A stretch of DNA of 64,000 nucleotides from Darksidea phi (Eukaryota; Ascomycota; Dothideomycetes; Pleosporales; Lentitheciaceae), in NCBI GenBank assembly GCA_030770425.1, contig JASJFT010000034.1, forward strand, positions 186,001-250,000. Direction: 5' to 3'. Position 1 is the stretch's first letter. Each line of letters opens with the position of its first letter. This document shows, in pieces, positions 1-10,768 of the stretch. Both the position numbers and the translations under genes were made by a program. Below the pieces are notes generated by a model. It was not told where the DNA came from and did no database searches. It saw nothing but the letters and a program-made list of their open reading frames with translations.

Positions 1-1311
1 TCCTTTCTTCTTGTCTTCCACCGCTTCTTCCATCCAGATTAATTCTTTTTCTTCACGCACCTCATCCTGCAGCATCTGTGCCAACATCTGCATGACCGAG
101 TTCTGGAACTCTTCTTTCGGTTTCGATTTATTGAGCGTGTGGTGTCGGAAGAAGTTGCCCTTGCAGTCTGAGATAATGCGACCGGGGTACTCGTCTGTGG
201 CGCCGGGCCAGGACATAGCGTCGTCGCATGGGATGGGCTGGAGATGGTGGTAAGTAGGCGAGGTGAGGAAGCCGGAGGATGAGGACTTACCACGATATTA
301 TCGCCTTGCGGATTATAGTCGTATCTGATATATTCTGAAAAGGCCCTCTGCTCGTGGCTCCAATTCGTCTTCCAATGCGCACACCCCTTGTACTTCTTCT
401 CGGTCGGACACTCACCCCAAGCCTCTAGCATCTGGAACGTGAAGGGCAAATTCTGTACAACAACGAACCCCGAATTGAACACCTGCACGCCCTTACTGTC
501 CGCGCTCAGCACCTCTCCCGTCTCGACCCTTTGCTCCTCGATATCCCACGGCAGCGATATGGACGTCCGCTTGGTGATGTTCCAGTGGTTAAAGAGCCAC
601 TCGAAGGGCACTTCGGGATGTGTGACGGTGATGTCGGCGTCGAGCGCGATGACAAAGTCGTAGCCTGGGAGCAGCGAGGCGAGGATGTGGGGGCGGATCC
701 AGGTGTCGTAGTAGCCCTCCATGTGTTGCGCTTGGTAGTATTTGTAGTCGTAGCCGTGAATCTGAGCTGTCCACCACCGTCTTGTTAGCCACGTCTTCTC
801 CCCATCCAAAATCCTTCATCGCATATAGGTGCGCCTACCGTATAGATAATGATCCATAATTCCATTCGAAACCAGCCCCCCACCAACCGACTGGTGTTCC
901 TCCCAATCGATCGTCTTCTCACCCATGATCTCGTTCTCGTTGTTCGGTACCCTAGTATCGATATCCGCGACCAAGATGCGCTTTCCGAGGGACTTCTTCC
1001 ATCGCGGCCCTTCCGGAAGTTTGTACACTTTGCCTGAAACATCGGTATAGTCGGCTGTTATAGGGTGGCGCACGGCGGAGAAGAAGGTGCGGATGTTTTT
1101 GCGTATGCGGGAGGGTCTGGTGGGATTTCAGTCGCATAGAAGCGGCAGATACAACGGCAAAAGTTGGACGGGTAGGAAGAGCTCACCTAGAGCGCATACT
1201 CGTAATGTCTTTCAACGAGTACCCATCATCGCCATAAGTATGATAGAGCAAAAAGAGTAGAAAGAATGACGCGACACCCCCAAGAACAAACAGGCGCCGC
1301 GTAGCCAGCAT
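1..1311 (-). CDS. Type II membrane glycosyltransferase-like protein, 3' end cut by window edge
   Basis: Four exons can be read on the minus strand: 1311-1187, 1116-839, 766-291 and 237-1 (continuing off the window), with introns of 70, 72 and 53 bp and consistent phase; 372 residues are visible. The N-terminus (MLATRRLFVLGG...) has a hydrophobic stretch at about residues 7-22 after basic residues, as in Golgi type II enzymes. Exon 3 carries HGYDY (138-142) and ALDADI, giving a DxD metal/nucleotide-sugar motif at D177-A-D179, followed by an FNSGFVVVQN stretch typical of GT-A transferases of the GMA12/MNN10 kind, which move sugars onto glycans. The visible C-terminus (KEEFQNSVMQMLAQMLQ...) is charged and probably helical. 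I am fairly sure it is a nucleotide-sugar transferase; the sugar and exact family are inference. Confidence 0.72.
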
Positions 1312-2107
1312 CGCAACGGCAACAACCCTCTCAGGTTACCGTCTGGAGGAGTAGGTGGAGGGGAAACGAAAGACTGGACGAGGGAGGTTTGACAGAGGGA
1401 AGGGAGGGTGCAGGGGACATCATGCCATTTAGCCGAACAAGGCGTATGTACGCGTTGCCGCTCTCGGTTCGTCTGGCTGTTAAGCTTCTCGGGAAGGCAT
1501 GTATCCTTGCTGCTGATCACCCCAACATTCCGCAAAAAGATGCTTAGGGCGAAACAATTCAAAACCAGCTTACACACCAAGCAGCGTCACAAAAATAAGC
1601 AAGCCAAGGTGGAACCAAGTTGTTCAAAGCTTGACCCCCGTCTCCAAATAAATCCGTTACCTCTCTGCCTGGAGACGTCGTGGTGCGCCGCGGGTACTAG
1701 TTGCCTAATGAGATTTATTGACCTAAACGCCATGAATGACATGAACCGTCTGAGCTCTACTACCGAGTCAAACGTCGGCATCCTTCTATACTAGCCATCT
1801 TGGCCTATATGACCCAACTCTTGCAGTTGCTCGACCGTCTCAAGTTTCGTCGCGGCAAGGTTCTACCTTTCTACACATACTGTCTTTCTAGGATGCTAAA
1901 ATAGGGCGAACTCTAACTCCATCATATGCTCGAGAGGAAGAAAATATGCAAATGGGATATCAATGCAAAAGTTGCCCTCGTAATCCAGCCGCGTCGATTC
2001 CTAACCAAAGAAAAAGTCACAGGTTAATGGGGTCCGAAAGAAGTAGAATGCGAAATGAAAACTGAGATGAAACACGACAGGAAATATGCAATCGCGAGGG
2101 CAAGGGG
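1312..2107. other. Intergenic region
   Basis: About 800 bp between the start of the glycosyltransferase-like gene and the 3' end of the CLC gene, both on the minus strand. It must hold the promoter and leader of the former and the terminator of the latter. I see no convincing open frame with family resemblance, no tRNA and no repeat. Confidence 0.5.
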
Positions 2108-4949
2108 TTATTTCTCACTTGATTCCAACTCTTTGATGTATTTGACAAAGGCTTTTTTGTGAATCTAGAAAGCCATTAGTGATACGTTCGAGGAAAGAGG
2201 TGGACCGAAGAGCTTACTAAACCGGCATATTTTCCATCTTTGAGCACGCACACGTATCGCAGACCGAGCTTGACGAAGCACTCGTACACCAAGTCCATAG
2301 GTGAATGGATGTCTAGCGACAAGGGTGCTGGGTCAATGAACGGGGTAAAGTCGCTATTTTCAGCTTCCTCATCACCATTGGCCACGTGTTCACGGCCCGC
2401 AGCCCAGTCTACATGTGGAGACATAAGACACAGCGTGTTGTCTTCATCTTCAAGTCTGTCAAGAGCGAACTCAAGATCCGGCGCGGGAATAAGGCCAACG
2501 AGAACGCCGTTCTTCAAAATGGGCAAACCGCCGTCAAGCTCGCCAACTAGTTGAAGATACTGCTGTTTTTCTCGCAATTCTCGCGCAGGGACCAAAGCAG
2601 AGTCAGAGATATCGATGATGCGCTGTTCACGAACACGAGGCGTAATGTCGCCGAGCTCGGTGGTGAAGATGGGTCGGACTTTGTTGTCAAGGAAAGGATA
2701 CGAGTTCATATCCGTAAGAAGGTCGTAGATGCTGAGAGGCTCTAGGGCATCGGCAGTCCACTTCGCAACAAGAATGCCAAGCGAGAAAGGGAGGACGTGA
2801 TCCAAGCTGCCGGTAAGCTCGAAAAGGATAACGGCAAGAGTAACGGTCAAGCGCGTGACACCGGTCATGGTGGCTCCAGCGGCCACCATTGCATACACGC
2901 CCGGGACCACACATGATCCCGGCGGTCCTGAAGGGTCGCAGTGGCCAAAGAGGCCGGCATCCGCAAAGCGAAGCGCAACGAGTTGGACGAGGTGCCCAAC
3001 CATTCGTCCTGCGAGACCACCGACGACCATGGACGGCACGTAGATGCCAGCCGGTACCTTGATGCCAAAAGTAATGACCGTGAGACCCGCCTTGATGACG
3101 AAAGCAATGAGGAGCACCCACAGTACGTGCGGTATGTTCTCCCTTGTAGGGCAGAGTCCATCTCCATGTTCGGTAAAGGTGTCACAAGGGCTAGCGAGCT
3201 CGAACAGCAGCTCTGCCACGGGAAGCTTTGTGTACCTATTCCAGAAGCTGGTAAGGCCGGTGACCACGGCGACGAGGAACACCTCGAAGAGGGGATGCTT
3301 TTTGATGATGGGTATGCGGCGGAACGTGCGAGCCCAGATGCGAGATGCTTTGATGAAGAGCGCGCCCAAGACTCCACCCAATGCGCCTGTGAAGATGAAA
3401 GCGGCCAACTCGAAGAATTTCCAGTCGACCAGGTACCGTACTTCGAAGAGCACAATCTTGTTTGTACCGTAGGGATTCAGGAACTTTAGCGAAAGAGCCG
3501 CGGCCTGAAGGGGTCAGCTGGCTAATGGGGCGTATGGGTACACATGGTGAAACTTACGATGCAGCAGAAAAACGTGCGGAAGAGCGTTTTGGATGGGAAG
3601 TAGTAGCTAACCTCTTCCAGGCTGAACAGGACGCCTCCAATGGGAGCACCAAAGGCGACGGCAACACCGCTGGCAGCACTAGCACTGAGTATCTCCCTGC
3701 GTTTTCCGTCATTGTCCCTGTATTTGGAGAAAATACGGCACGCAATGTTGCCTATGGCGGTAGCAATATGCACGTATGGACCTTCCTTGCCGAGACTGAG
3801 CCCAGATGCGACACTGAGAACCAAGCCCAGCGTTTTGATAATCAGGGTCCGCAGACCGAGATAACCGTGCAGCACAAAGCCGCTCAAGATGACCTTGACT
3901 TCTGCCACTCCGCTTCCGGCTGCCGAGTAATATATCATGGGCGGGCGTAGTTGCAGCTCGCTATGTCTCGCTTGCGGGGTCATGCTGTGCTTGTTGTCTT
4001 CATCGTCGTCGTGGCGATGAATCTCGGCACCAAGATTCTCGTCGAGCGTTGAGATAGAGACGGCCGAAGGCACCACCGTCTTGGTAGCTAGGGTTAGCAC
4101 GCAAGAGGCCATGGAGAGAAGTATGACGGATATGACGAAAGCAGCGTATTGCGTGTGCACCGTATCCATCCGGTCGCTACGCACAACACGCGACCAATGC
4201 ACGAAGTCGTCGCATATACTTGCTCCCATACAGCAGCTCTTCTTGCTTCTGTACCAGCCCTTGGTGCAGTATCCCTGCTTCAGATCGAACAGGGTGTTCT
4301 CGGTGATGTTGACGAAGTAGGCCACGGTAGCGGTGAGGATGCCGATGATGGCAACAAGGATCCAACCCTGTGCGCCGTCGAACCATGCCGCCAGCCTGCC
4401 CCTGATGTCCTTGCGGCTACGGAGGGCCTTGACGCGGAATGCATCGGCTATGCTGTCATGCACCCAGTCAGTCGAGGTGAACTGGTCGTACCACACGCGG
4501 TCGTTCTGGAAGAGCGAGGGCATCGACGCCTGCATGCTGTTTTCGAGCGACGCGCCCCGCTCGCCCAGCGCCGTCACCAGCCGCTGGCTGAACGAGTTCT
4601 GCCGACTGTGGTGTCGCAGCCGCCTGCTGGTGGGAAGCTGGCTGTTGTGTCGCGCCGAGGGGGGACGCGGCGTGCCTAGCCCCGAACCTGGCATGCTGGT
4701 ATACGATCGGGAGTGGTACGCATTCCCCAGCAGGCTCGACCGCTCCGTCGCGTTGTGTCTCGTGAGGTTCGTGTCTGAGGCCCGGTTCTGTCTCAGAGGA
4801 CGGAACGTGGCCGTCGGCGACGTCGGCGTGGTGCTGCTGATGGTGTCGCGGCGCTCCTGCTGCTCCAGGTCGGCGCTGTCGTCGTAGTCGCCGTCGTCAT
4901 CATGGCTTCGGTCGTCGACGCTGTGGTAGGACCTGGTAGACTGGGGCAT
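2108..4949 (-). CDS. CLC-family voltage-gated chloride channel or Cl-/H+ exchanger
   Basis: Three exons on the minus strand: 4949-3558, 3504-2218 and 2164-2108, with two 53-bp introns. The last intron has a cactaat branch site, and splicing it gives the conserved end GLIHKKAFVKYIKE. The product is 911 residues. A long acidic and Ser/Thr-rich cytosolic N-terminus (1-190) precedes about ten membrane helices. CLC signatures are present: GSGVAE at 345-350, GKEGP with the gating Glu at about 389, SLEEVS at about 443-448 holding the position of the proton glutamate, and GIYVP in the second half. Two CBS-type regions close the protein. The GKEGP and internal glutamates suggest an intracellular exchanger like yeast Gef1, which acidifies Golgi, endosome or vacuole compartments; channel versus exchanger cannot be settled here. 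It is divergent from the GDSL gene. Confidence 0.95.
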
Positions 4950-5691
4950 GGCGGATGTGGGAGACGGCGAGGGAAGACTTCTGGACAGCGGCGGTGTTAG
5001 TAGGGTATTAGCTGTGGGTCTGTCGCACGCTCGCGGCAGCTGGCGGGGTCATCTGGGGCGAGTGCTTCGCAAGGGCGGTGTCATGTTCCGGAGGTGGGTG
5101 GTGGCTCATCCCAAGGGCTCATCCCACCATGAAGGATGACTTGGCACAGCCGCCTGGAGTTGGAGTTGGGTAGTCAACGTACCAGGGGCTTCCTCGAACG
5201 CGAACGGGGCCAGGCGACGCGACTCCCGCAAGCAGCGAGTATCGCACAGAGAGTGAAGAGACCGACGAGCTGGAAGGCAGCAAGGACAGTGCATGCCGCA
5301 GCGTGGGGCCTGGTTCTGGCGTTGCGGCCAAGACAGTCAAGTCCATCATGTGGGCGTGTGATCGGATAGTTTGGATGTTTCAGTGCAATGCTAGCCGTCT
5401 TTCGTCATACCGCGCGTTTCGTGCATCCAAGCCGAGCCTAACCTGCTTGCGGGAAGGAGCCTCCCCGCCGTCCTCCAATCGGGCTCCTTCTTGACTGACC
5501 CTCTACACCTCCTCTACGGAGTAGGCTGTTTGCATACAAGAGTATCTTCCCGTATCGGCGGTCTGACACCGGGACCATATATTGCACTGTGGTCTGTAAA
5601 AGCCGGTAGACGAGATTTCTACGTCTTGCAGGTCTCCTCGCACCCGTGCACCATCCACGGGGCAAGATCTTCGTCCAGCACGTTGATCGCC
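4950..5691. promoter_or_regulatory. Shared upstream region of divergent CLC and GDSL genes
   Basis: About 740 bp separate the ATG of the CLC gene (minus, at 4949) from the ATG of the GDSL gene (plus, at 5692), so both promoters lie here. No TATA box or named operator is obvious to me. Open frames in it overlap on both strands and show no family resemblance. Confidence 0.45.
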
Positions 5692-6823
5692 ATGGTGAGT
5701 GAGGAGCACTCGATCCGCATTAAGCGATAGCAAAGCCAACCCGCGCAGCCAGCACCGTACGACCAGATATTCCTCTTCGGCGACTCGATAACGCAGGACT
5801 CGTACAACCAGCAGCGTGGCTCTGGCTTCTCTGCCAAATTACAGCACGGTAAAGCGGCCTTCTCCTGCAGACGTGCCTGGGCAGCGGGGCAATCATCGCT
5901 CGTTCCGTGCGTGCTGCATGCATGTGGTGGCTCTTGGCTGTCGGGCCTATCTAACGTGTCCCAGCATACATCCGCCGTCTTGATGTTGTCAACCGCGGAT
6001 TCAGGTACTCGTCGCACCTTCCACTCTGGTCCAGCCCAATTCTAACCCTACACGGTGGATACACCTCACGGCAGGCGCTGACGGTGCTACCCCACATTGT
6101 TCCCTCGCCGGATGTAGCGCGTATTCGGATTCTGGTGCGACCTGCTCAGCCGAATTGGATGCCAACCGCGTTGCTGACCTGCTAGGTGGTCTTCTTCGGC
6201 GCCAACGATGCCTCTCTCGCTGAAGCCCCCACCAACCAACACGTACCACTTCCAGAGTTCAAAGACAATATCAAACAGATCGCCACTCACCCACTAGTAG
6301 TGGCCCATAGCCCAAGGATCGTCCTCGTGGCGCCGCCACCCATTAATGAACACCTGCAATGGCTGACCGACCAAAGCAGGGGACTAACGTCGGTGTCCCG
6401 GAAAGCTGCTAGCACAAAGAGCTATGCCGATGCGGCTTGCGAGGTCGGGCAGGAGCTTGGTATCCCAGTAGTGAATCTGTGGACGGCGTTCATGGCGAAA
6501 GCGAATTTTCGGGCTGAGGGGTGGAAGACTGGTGATCCGATTCCCGGGTCTCTGGATGCGCCCCAAAACGACGAGCTCGTGAAGCTGATGTATGACGGTA
6601 CGCATACGTCTTTCGCCAAACTCGAGCATGGCAGAGGACTCACACCAAGGCAGGTCTGCATTTCACCCCCGCCGGATACGATGTTCTTTTCGAAGAGGTG
6701 ATCAAGGTCATTACGGACGAATGGCCTAATCAACTACCGGAGAACCTGCCCATGGTCCTCCCGGCGTGGAATGATGCGGCTGGTTGGGAAGCATGGACGG
6801 CTTCACAGACGAAGGCTGAATAG
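5692..6823 (+). CDS. GDSL/SGNH esterase, isoamyl-acetate-hydrolase type
   Basis: Exons: 5692-5694 (ATG alone, then gtgagt), 5749-5848, 5965-6004, 6056-6134, 6186-6597 and 6654-6823, giving 267 residues. SGNH blocks are clear: FLFGDSIT with the nucleophile Ser near the start, NRGFSGY (block II Gly), FFGAND (block III Asn) and DGLHFTPAG (block V Asp and His). The family cleaves short-chain esters such as isoamyl acetate in the cytosol. The odd point is the intron at 6005-6055: its 3' end reads CACGG instead of an AG, though removing it gives exactly the family's FSGY. The 51 bp are also open in frame, so retention would insert 17 residues and change the Ser codon. Whether the gene is fully functional therefore depends on splicing. 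Downstream gene spacing is about 960 bp. Confidence 0.85.
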
Positions 6824-7780
6824 AGCTCACACCGCGCGATGGCTAACCATGGCTTGTATATATGATGGAGCTGAGCCAGTAGAAGCCGTAGACAACCCTT
6901 CGCCAGCTCACAGCTACAACAGCCGGTTGTCGTCCGATGTTACAATACTGCCTGCATAGAATTCTCCGTAATCATCATTTTTGAAACCCTCGCCTGGTGA
7001 TAAAGAAAAGTATGAGAAGCGCTTTCCGAGCCACCCTATCAGCCTGTCATCTGGAACATGATGCCAGGTATATTGGAATTCATATGGTTGTTCTACCGGG
7101 AACTCCATTGGAGTAAAAGCAATGTAAACAGACGTCGGACATCAGTGAGTTGGCGATGCGGTCCTATATCTGCTACCGTGCCAATCGCATCAAAGCTCAG
7201 CCGGGGTGCGTCACGCTAGGCTCCCTTGGTGGCGTGGCTCCTGCCGACTCCAGACCGTCCACCTTCCCTCAACCCCACGCACCTGCTGCCAGATATCGAT
7301 TCAGACCTTTCGTCCGCGCTTTCCTCAGCCGTCCTTCATAGTGGTGTCAAGCAGACTCCCACGGCAGCGTCTGTGATGCCCACCATTCCGCCCGTCAGCC
7401 TGCGGCATCCCCCATTTGACCACACCGATTAACGACCGCTGCACCCAATCCAACTGCTGACTGCCTCTGCTCCCCGGCCTCCGCCATCTGCGCCTCCCTT
7501 CATCGACCGGATCTTGCTGAACCAAAGTTTCGCCGCACAGACTCGGGCCGTTACATATCGAGCTTTGCGACCCTTGAACCGCCCCCCAAGACCAGACTGA
7601 ACTTATCCCGCAACCGACCACCAGAAGAGGATCGTGGAAGGCTTACATAGCAGGCGGAGACCCGCGGTAGTTGACGGCGCGGCCGTGCAACTGGTATTCG
7701 GCGGGGAGGACTGAGGGAGGACTGAAGGGGAAGGCAGGAGTCTCCTCTGAGCGCAAGCCAAGGGATGCCCACGCCCAGGG
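6824..7780. other. Intergenic region
   Basis: About 960 bp between two plus-strand genes. It must hold the 3' end of the GDSL transcript and the promoter and leader of the next gene. Pyrimidine-rich stretches near 7,260-7,540 fit a fungal promoter or leader. I see no RNA gene or mobile element. Confidence 0.4.
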
Positions 7781-9569
7781 ATGGATCCTGAGACCTTTCC
7801 CTTCCAGCCCCGCGACGACATCTGGCGCTTCCAGGGCGAGATGCTCCGCGTGCAGCAGACACAGGCCGAGCTTGTAGACCGCGTGTCGCGCCTGGAACAG
7901 AAGCATGAGGATGACTCTCGCCTAAAGAACGTCTGGGGGACCTCGTCGCCTTTCCCCACCGTCTTGACGGGGACCCCGCAGCAAGGTGCGATATGCCGTA
8001 AACTGTCCGAGAGCATCTAGTTGATCCATCGTAGTGCCCCTCCAGCAACCGACCGCCGAGCACTTCTCCAACTTCGACGATCCCTCGAGCAACCTCATTG
8101 GCAACCTGCAGCTCGATGCCGACGAAGAGCTGCCCCGTCGCATTGGGACCACCTCTCGCGCCAACAGTGTCCGCTTCGACGAGACGGCGAACCATGGCCA
8201 CTGGGCGCACGCCTCGCGGTCGTCGCTGGACCTAATAACCCGCACCAGCAGTGGCATGGGCGGGCACGTCATGAGCGAGCGAAGTTACTCACACAAGTCA
8301 GTTGGGGGACAAAGCTCAACGGGACACTCGGTGCACTCCGCGACGTCTGGTCGCGCAAACAGTCTGACGGGGTATGGACTGAACGCGGCGGAACCTCCTG
8401 GCCTCGCGCCTGGCCTTTTCATTCTGGGCTCCGTCCCTGCCATCATTCGCTGCTGGCTCACCACGACCTTCAAGCACGACACCATGCTCTATGCGGCTGT
8501 GTGTAGCGGCTCGTATGCTTCGTACCTTGATCTCCGACTTATCAACCGTCTAGGCTTCCAGGACCAGATTACCACCAGCGACGATGATACTCGCAGAATC
8601 AAGCTTTCAATATATCTTCCAGAAGCTATTCCTGTCTCATCATCGTCACGTTCAAGTAGTCCAGCACCGCAGCTCCCCTCTCTTGATGTTGAGTTTACCG
8701 TCGTTGAGAGCCGCGAGGGTGCAGGCGGCAAAGCTATCCAGATTTTCCTCGGGAGCGACATGCTACGAGCCCATAACGCAGACATTCTTCTTTCGTCAAA
8801 TCAGCTGACTCTCTATGACGACGATCGATGCAAGCTTCGAATACCCTTGGTGCGCCCCGAAGACGAGCATACCTTCAAATCGTTGTATACCACAAGTGGC
8901 GAGCGAAGTCTGACATGGCCGCAGCCAGAAGCGGAGAAGTCTTCATCCGTGTCAGCGAAAACAGACGCAGTAGGTGAAGACGTAGCGGGCAGCCAGCAGC
9001 ATCGTCCCACCATCAGTGCTCAGGTCAACGGAAGTGCAGCTGCAACGAGTTCAGACGACGGCTCGGCAGGTAGGCGAAGCTTCGAGCAGCGCCCTCGTCC
9101 TGGCATCTCGACGCGTACAGACTCTAGAGAGGCGCGAGAGTCAAGTCCATCAAGTGCAGCACCGCGGTCAGGTGCCCCGCCGGCTATTTGGAACAACTGG
9201 CGACGTGACGCAGAGAAACCCAGCTCCCTGGATTGGGCCAATGTGGGTAAAACCCCGCCTCCAAGCTCCCAGCGACGCGATACAGGGATCAAGGTGCTAA
9301 AGCCGCTGAAATCGGGTACCCGTACACTGTCGACTAGCATCTCGCACGGTTCGTCTCCGGCTTCGGGCCAGTCGCGTTTCTTCGATGATGGCAAGCAGAG
9401 AGATAGCGTGCCCGCTGAGAGTGAGGGCAGTGCTCCGCCACATTTGGGGAGAACCGTGTCTGGGGACAAGTCGAGGGAGAACATGGCTGCTCCGCCGAAG
9501 ACGCGGTCTGCGAACCCGGTTGGCGGTGCGTCGGCGTTTGCATGGTTGAACTCGAGTGGCGGCAAGTGA
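7781..9569 (+). CDS. Conserved fungal protein with coiled coil and retropepsin-like middle domain
   Basis: Two exons, 7781-7985 and 8035-9569, joined across a 49-bp intron (gtgcga...cgtag), give 579 residues. The first 60 residues hold a charged probable coiled coil (QTQAELVDRVSRLEQKHEDD). A Ser-rich linker follows. The conserved core (about residues 195-350) begins PGLAPGLFILGSVPAIIRCW, then AAVCSGSYASYLDLRLINRLGF, and later IFLGSDMLRAHNADILL. These two stretches match in order and spacing the active-site loop and the LLGxDML strand of Ddi1/retroviral-type aspartyl proteases, but the catalytic Asp of DSG/DTG is replaced by Cys225 (codon 8502-8504). The C-terminal third is low-complexity and Ser/Pro-rich. 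Function is unknown; if the fold holds, a non-catalytic or differently catalytic, perhaps dimerising, domain is likely. Confidence 0.8.
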
Positions 9570-10768
9570 GGTGCAGGAAAGGACCTCTCTGTTTGCTTCC
9601 ATCTGAATGCCTAGGCGCCAGTCGTTTGGCCTCGGGCTGGTTCACATGGCAGCCCCTGGAGCCTGCAATCAAGCCGTGCGTTTGAGCAGAGGAGGCGGTG
9701 CTGTCCTATCGGAGACCCATCGTCTCGGAGTATGCAATACAATGATAACATTTATTAGCACATTGGACATCGATCAGTGATCTCGCTTTCAACGTGGTTT
9801 GTATTACCTGTGTCCAAACGTGCCATCTGATGAGTGCTCGGATGGATATTGCTAGAGGCAAACGGAAGCGGGCCGTCGGGTAGACAATACCACGCGTCAT
9901 TAAGGGGCGATGCAGGCAGCAGTCAAGTTGTTTCCGTTGTTGCAAGCAGCCTCAAATACGATACCACCACCTGCGTAGGCCTGCTTTGGTAGTTGTCGAT
10001 GCGAACGGCATCAGTGGCGGGGCAGCCGCGATCGGGCAGATATGCAAAATTGCCGTTTTGGGAAGCTGCTCGCTAGTGCACCTTACCCTCCCTCATCTGC
10101 GTCTGCAACGCGACCAGGCGAGCGGTTCAGTTCAATCGCGCGGGCACGCGATCGTGAGTCGTGAGTCGTGTGTCGTGTGTCGTGTCGTGTGTCGTGCGTC
10201 ATGTGTCGTGTGCCCAGTTGTCGGCTGGCTGTCTGCAGTTTGGCCCTGTCCGATCCTGTCCTGTCCTGCCCTGCCCTGCCCTGCCCTGTCCGTCCGTCCG
10301 TCTGGTGCAGCACCGCCAAGCGACAGCCGCTTCGCTAATTTTGACACCCCGGCCACCTCCACAGCGACGACGGGCTTTCACGGCCGCCTTTTCTTCACTC
10401 ACACCGCCCTGTGCTCTCCCCACGCGCGAATTGCAGTTGCCGCACAGACGCTCCGCTCGCCGCTTCATTGTTGCCCCAGCAGGCCGCAGTTCGCCGCCAA
10501 GGTCACGCGTTTCTCCCCCAAACGCTGCTCTTCTGCCTGGCCCTGGAGCTCCATCGGCTCCAACGGCAGGCGCCCCAGCTTCAAGACGGCCTCTACTAAG
10601 AAGCGGAAGATTGCGCCTGCACTGGACCACGAATCATTGCCCGACGACACCGCCGTGACGCACTCATCGAATGAGGGCGGACCTATAAAGTCCCCACGCT
10701 CCTCCCCGCTTCTCCCCTCCGCTAGTGTTCGCAATTCCGCATCGCCGCCGCGCTACCTCCCTCCGCAC
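9570..10768. other. Intergenic region and possible 5' part of the ubiquitin protease gene
   Basis: About 1.2 kb between two plus-strand genes. The frame of the downstream ubiquitin protease stays open through this whole stretch, and 10,580-10,768 looks coding (it includes the basic run KKRKIAP). No in-frame ATG occurs before 10,769, so an upstream coding exon joined by an unrecognised intron is possible. Short tandem repeats lie at 10,152-10,300. Confidence 0.45.
10152..10300. repeat. Two adjacent simple-sequence tracts
   Basis: From about 10,152 to 10,213 a TCGTG-type unit recurs (gtgtcgtgtgtcgtg). From about 10,246 to 10,300 a CCTGT/CCTGC/CCGT unit recurs (ctgtcctgccctgccctg). Both lie upstream of the ubiquitin protease gene. 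Such tracts vary in length by replication slippage; any effect on expression is speculation. Confidence 0.8.

Noticed and set aside
39..290. Extension of exon 3 of the glycosyltransferase-like gene straight through 290
   Set aside because: The sequence turns into Pro/Ser/Arg-rich junk after the gtaagt donor at 290; splicing to 237 gives a family-like continuation (CDDAMSWPGATDEYPGR).
2240..4900. Several long open frames antisense to the CLC gene
   Set aside because: They have no recognisable domains; the minus-strand CLC motifs and splice signals account for the region.
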